In this document: positions 5,868 through 6,436 of the stretch, piece after piece
How the letters are laid out: every line of letters begins with the position of its first letter
Numbering within the stretch: position 1 is the stretch's first letter
DNA from: Treponema sp.
GTDB lineage: Bacteria; Spirochaetota; Spirochaetia; Treponematales; Treponemataceae
Reading direction: 5' to 3'
Assembly (NCBI GenBank): GCA_017421145.1
Contig: JAFOTA010000140.1
Location: forward strand, 1 to 6,436
DNA: 6,436 bases
Position numbers and translations under genes: made by a program
The notes under the pieces: model-generated
Seen by the model: the letters and a program-made list of their open reading frames with translations, nothing else
Database searches by the model: none
Told to the model about the DNA's origin: nothing

Positions 5868-6308
5868 CTACAGGCGGATTTTAAAATCAAGCGACAAATC
5901 TCCGCCGTAACTTTCCAGGCTGATTTCAGATTTATCATTAATCACGAATTTGTCAGGGAGGATTATTCCGAAAATGCGTCCGGTCAAAAATATTACCGCA
6001 CCGACTCCGAGAACCGAACCATTAATCCAATAATCTGCCGTCGTTCCTTTGCCATAAGAAACCTTAAAATATTCGTAGGCCAAATCTGTCAGCACAAGAC
6101 CGATTCCACCGGCAGTCATCAGGGAAAGACCGGAAATATCGCTGATCAAAAGCCACTTCGCAGATTCCATGTCACCCTGCATCCGGGAGCCTGTACCAAA
6201 ACCGATCAGTGCATTCCTCACTTTGTATTCCGTGGTGCTTTGTGCAGATACGGCAGCCGAAGTCAACAAAACCAAAATCAACAGCGTAAATATTCTCTTC
6301 ATTTTCAT
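5868..6308 (-). CDS. P13-like exported envelope protein
   Basis: This 146-residue protein has a Sec signal peptide (MKMKRIFTLLILVLLTSAAVSA, cleavage likely before Q23). The mature part opens with YKVRNALIGFGTGSRMQGDMESAKW, resembling the NAL-GFG-GS-QGD signature of the Borrelia P13 family and its Treponema relatives. Two glycine-rich hydrophobic segments follow (about 52-74 and 96-117), then an alternating polar/apolar C terminus ending LSLDFKIRL. Borrelia P13 is an outer-membrane channel former; whether this shorter relative forms a pore is unknown. The frame is open upstream to 6428, but a TATAAT promoter at 6321-6326 lies inside that extension, so ATG 6308 (or 6302) is the real start. No Shine-Dalgarno is present and the predicted leader is only about 6 nt. 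The esterase gene follows after 8 nt. Family assignment is from remembered motifs, moderately sure. Confidence 0.65.
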   Translation of the reverse strand: MKMKRIFTLLILVLLTSAAVSAQSTTEYKVRNALIGFGTGSRMQGDMESAKWLLISDISGLSLMTAGGIGLVLTDLAYEYFKVSYGKGTTADYWINGSVLGVGAVIFLTGRIFGIILPDKFVINDKSEISLESYGGDLSLDFKIRL

Positions 6309-6320
6309 CCAACAACTTTC

Positions 6321-6349
6321 ATTATATAATGGACAAAAATATAAGGCAA
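6321..6349 (-). promoter_or_regulatory. promoter of the P13-like/esterase operon
   Basis: On the minus strand TTGCCT (6349-6344), a 17-bp spacer and a perfect TATAAT (6326-6321) form a strong sigma-70 promoter. Transcription would start near 6314, only about 6 nt before ATG 6308. The -10 lies within a 12-bp palindrome, CATTATATAATG (6320-6331), which may be incidental. Confidence 0.75.
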
Positions 6350-6371
6350 TATTTTCCATCTCCGATTTTCT

Positions 6372-6400
6372 TTGATTTTTTTTCTTTTTTCTTATATAGT
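6372..6400 (+). promoter_or_regulatory. promoter of the gene at the right edge
   Basis: TTGATT (6372-6377), a 17-bp spacer containing a long T-rich tract, and TATAGT (6395-6400, 5 of 6) form a good promoter. Transcription would start at about 6407, roughly 4 nt before ATG 6411. It diverges from the P13-like operon promoter; the two -35 elements are about 22 bp apart. Confidence 0.55.
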
Positions 6401-6410
6401 ACTTTTCAAT

Positions 6411-6436
6411 ATGGAAAAATTGGTTCAAAGCAAAAA
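6411..6436 (+). CDS. 5' end of a gene running off the window (partial)
   Basis: ATG at 6411 opens a frame reading MEKLVQSK to the edge. Only eight full codons are visible, so nothing can be said of function. The case rests on the promoter whose -10 ends 10 nt upstream. As with the TSCPD and P13-like genes, there is no Shine-Dalgarno site before the ATG. Confidence 0.4.

Noticed and set aside
6378..6391. T-rich tract as a terminator tail
   Set aside because: No GC-rich stem precedes it on the plus strand; it lies between a -35 and a -10 and is better explained as promoter spacer.
6309..6428. Extension of the P13-like protein to an upstream ATG at 6428
   Set aside because: It would add 40 residues, including a lysine run, before an otherwise perfect signal peptide, and the promoter lies inside this stretch.

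Overview
The window looks like a chromosomal segment of a host-associated Treponema (Spirochaetota). This rests on moderate AT-richness, two lipoproteins with relaxed spirochaete-type lipoboxes (ending LLISC and LLNGC), a small exported protein resembling the Borrelia P13 family, and an anaerobe-type rubrerythrin. The assignment comes from protein character, not from a marker gene. I see no RNA gene, CRISPR array, insertion sequence, phage gene or toxin-antitoxin pair.

Layout, left to right. (1) Bases 1-155 are the tail of an unidentified plus-strand gene. (2) A plus-strand cluster follows a promoter containing a 27-bp dyad: a TSCPD-family protein (202-450), a small nitroreductase (462-974) and a large lipoprotein with an HExxH zinc-protease motif (980-2674). 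Gaps of 11 and 5 nt suggest one transcript. (3) Convergent to it, 4 bp away, a minus-strand pair: rubrerythrin (3104-3670) followed by a small unknown protein (2679-3038). (4) A divergent intergenic region (3671-4018) holds the rubrerythrin promoter, a plus-strand promoter and a structured leader of about 115 nt. (5) A DUF3737 beta-helix protein (4019-4870). (6) Convergent to it, 14 bp away, a minus-strand pair: a P13-like exported protein (5868-6308) followed, 8 nt later, by an alpha/beta-hydrolase lipoprotein (4885-5859). (7) At the right edge a divergent promoter leads into the first codons of another plus-strand gene (6411 onward).

Functionally, the left half concerns redox or oxidative-stress handling (rubrerythrin, FMN nitroreductase, cysteine-rich TSCPD protein) plus an envelope protein of unknown role. 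The right half concerns the cell envelope (P13-like protein, secreted esterase lipoprotein) plus one beta-helix protein of unknown function.

Three observations stand out. Three first-in-transcript genes have a promoter -10 element within about 6-15 nt of the ATG and no Shine-Dalgarno site, while downstream genes and the two genes with long leaders have normal ones. The lipoprotein with HEGFH plus a downstream NELMAY glutamate may be an undescribed metallopeptidase. The DUF3737 leader can fold so that its strong ribosome binding site is paired. No clear novel multi-gene system is visible.
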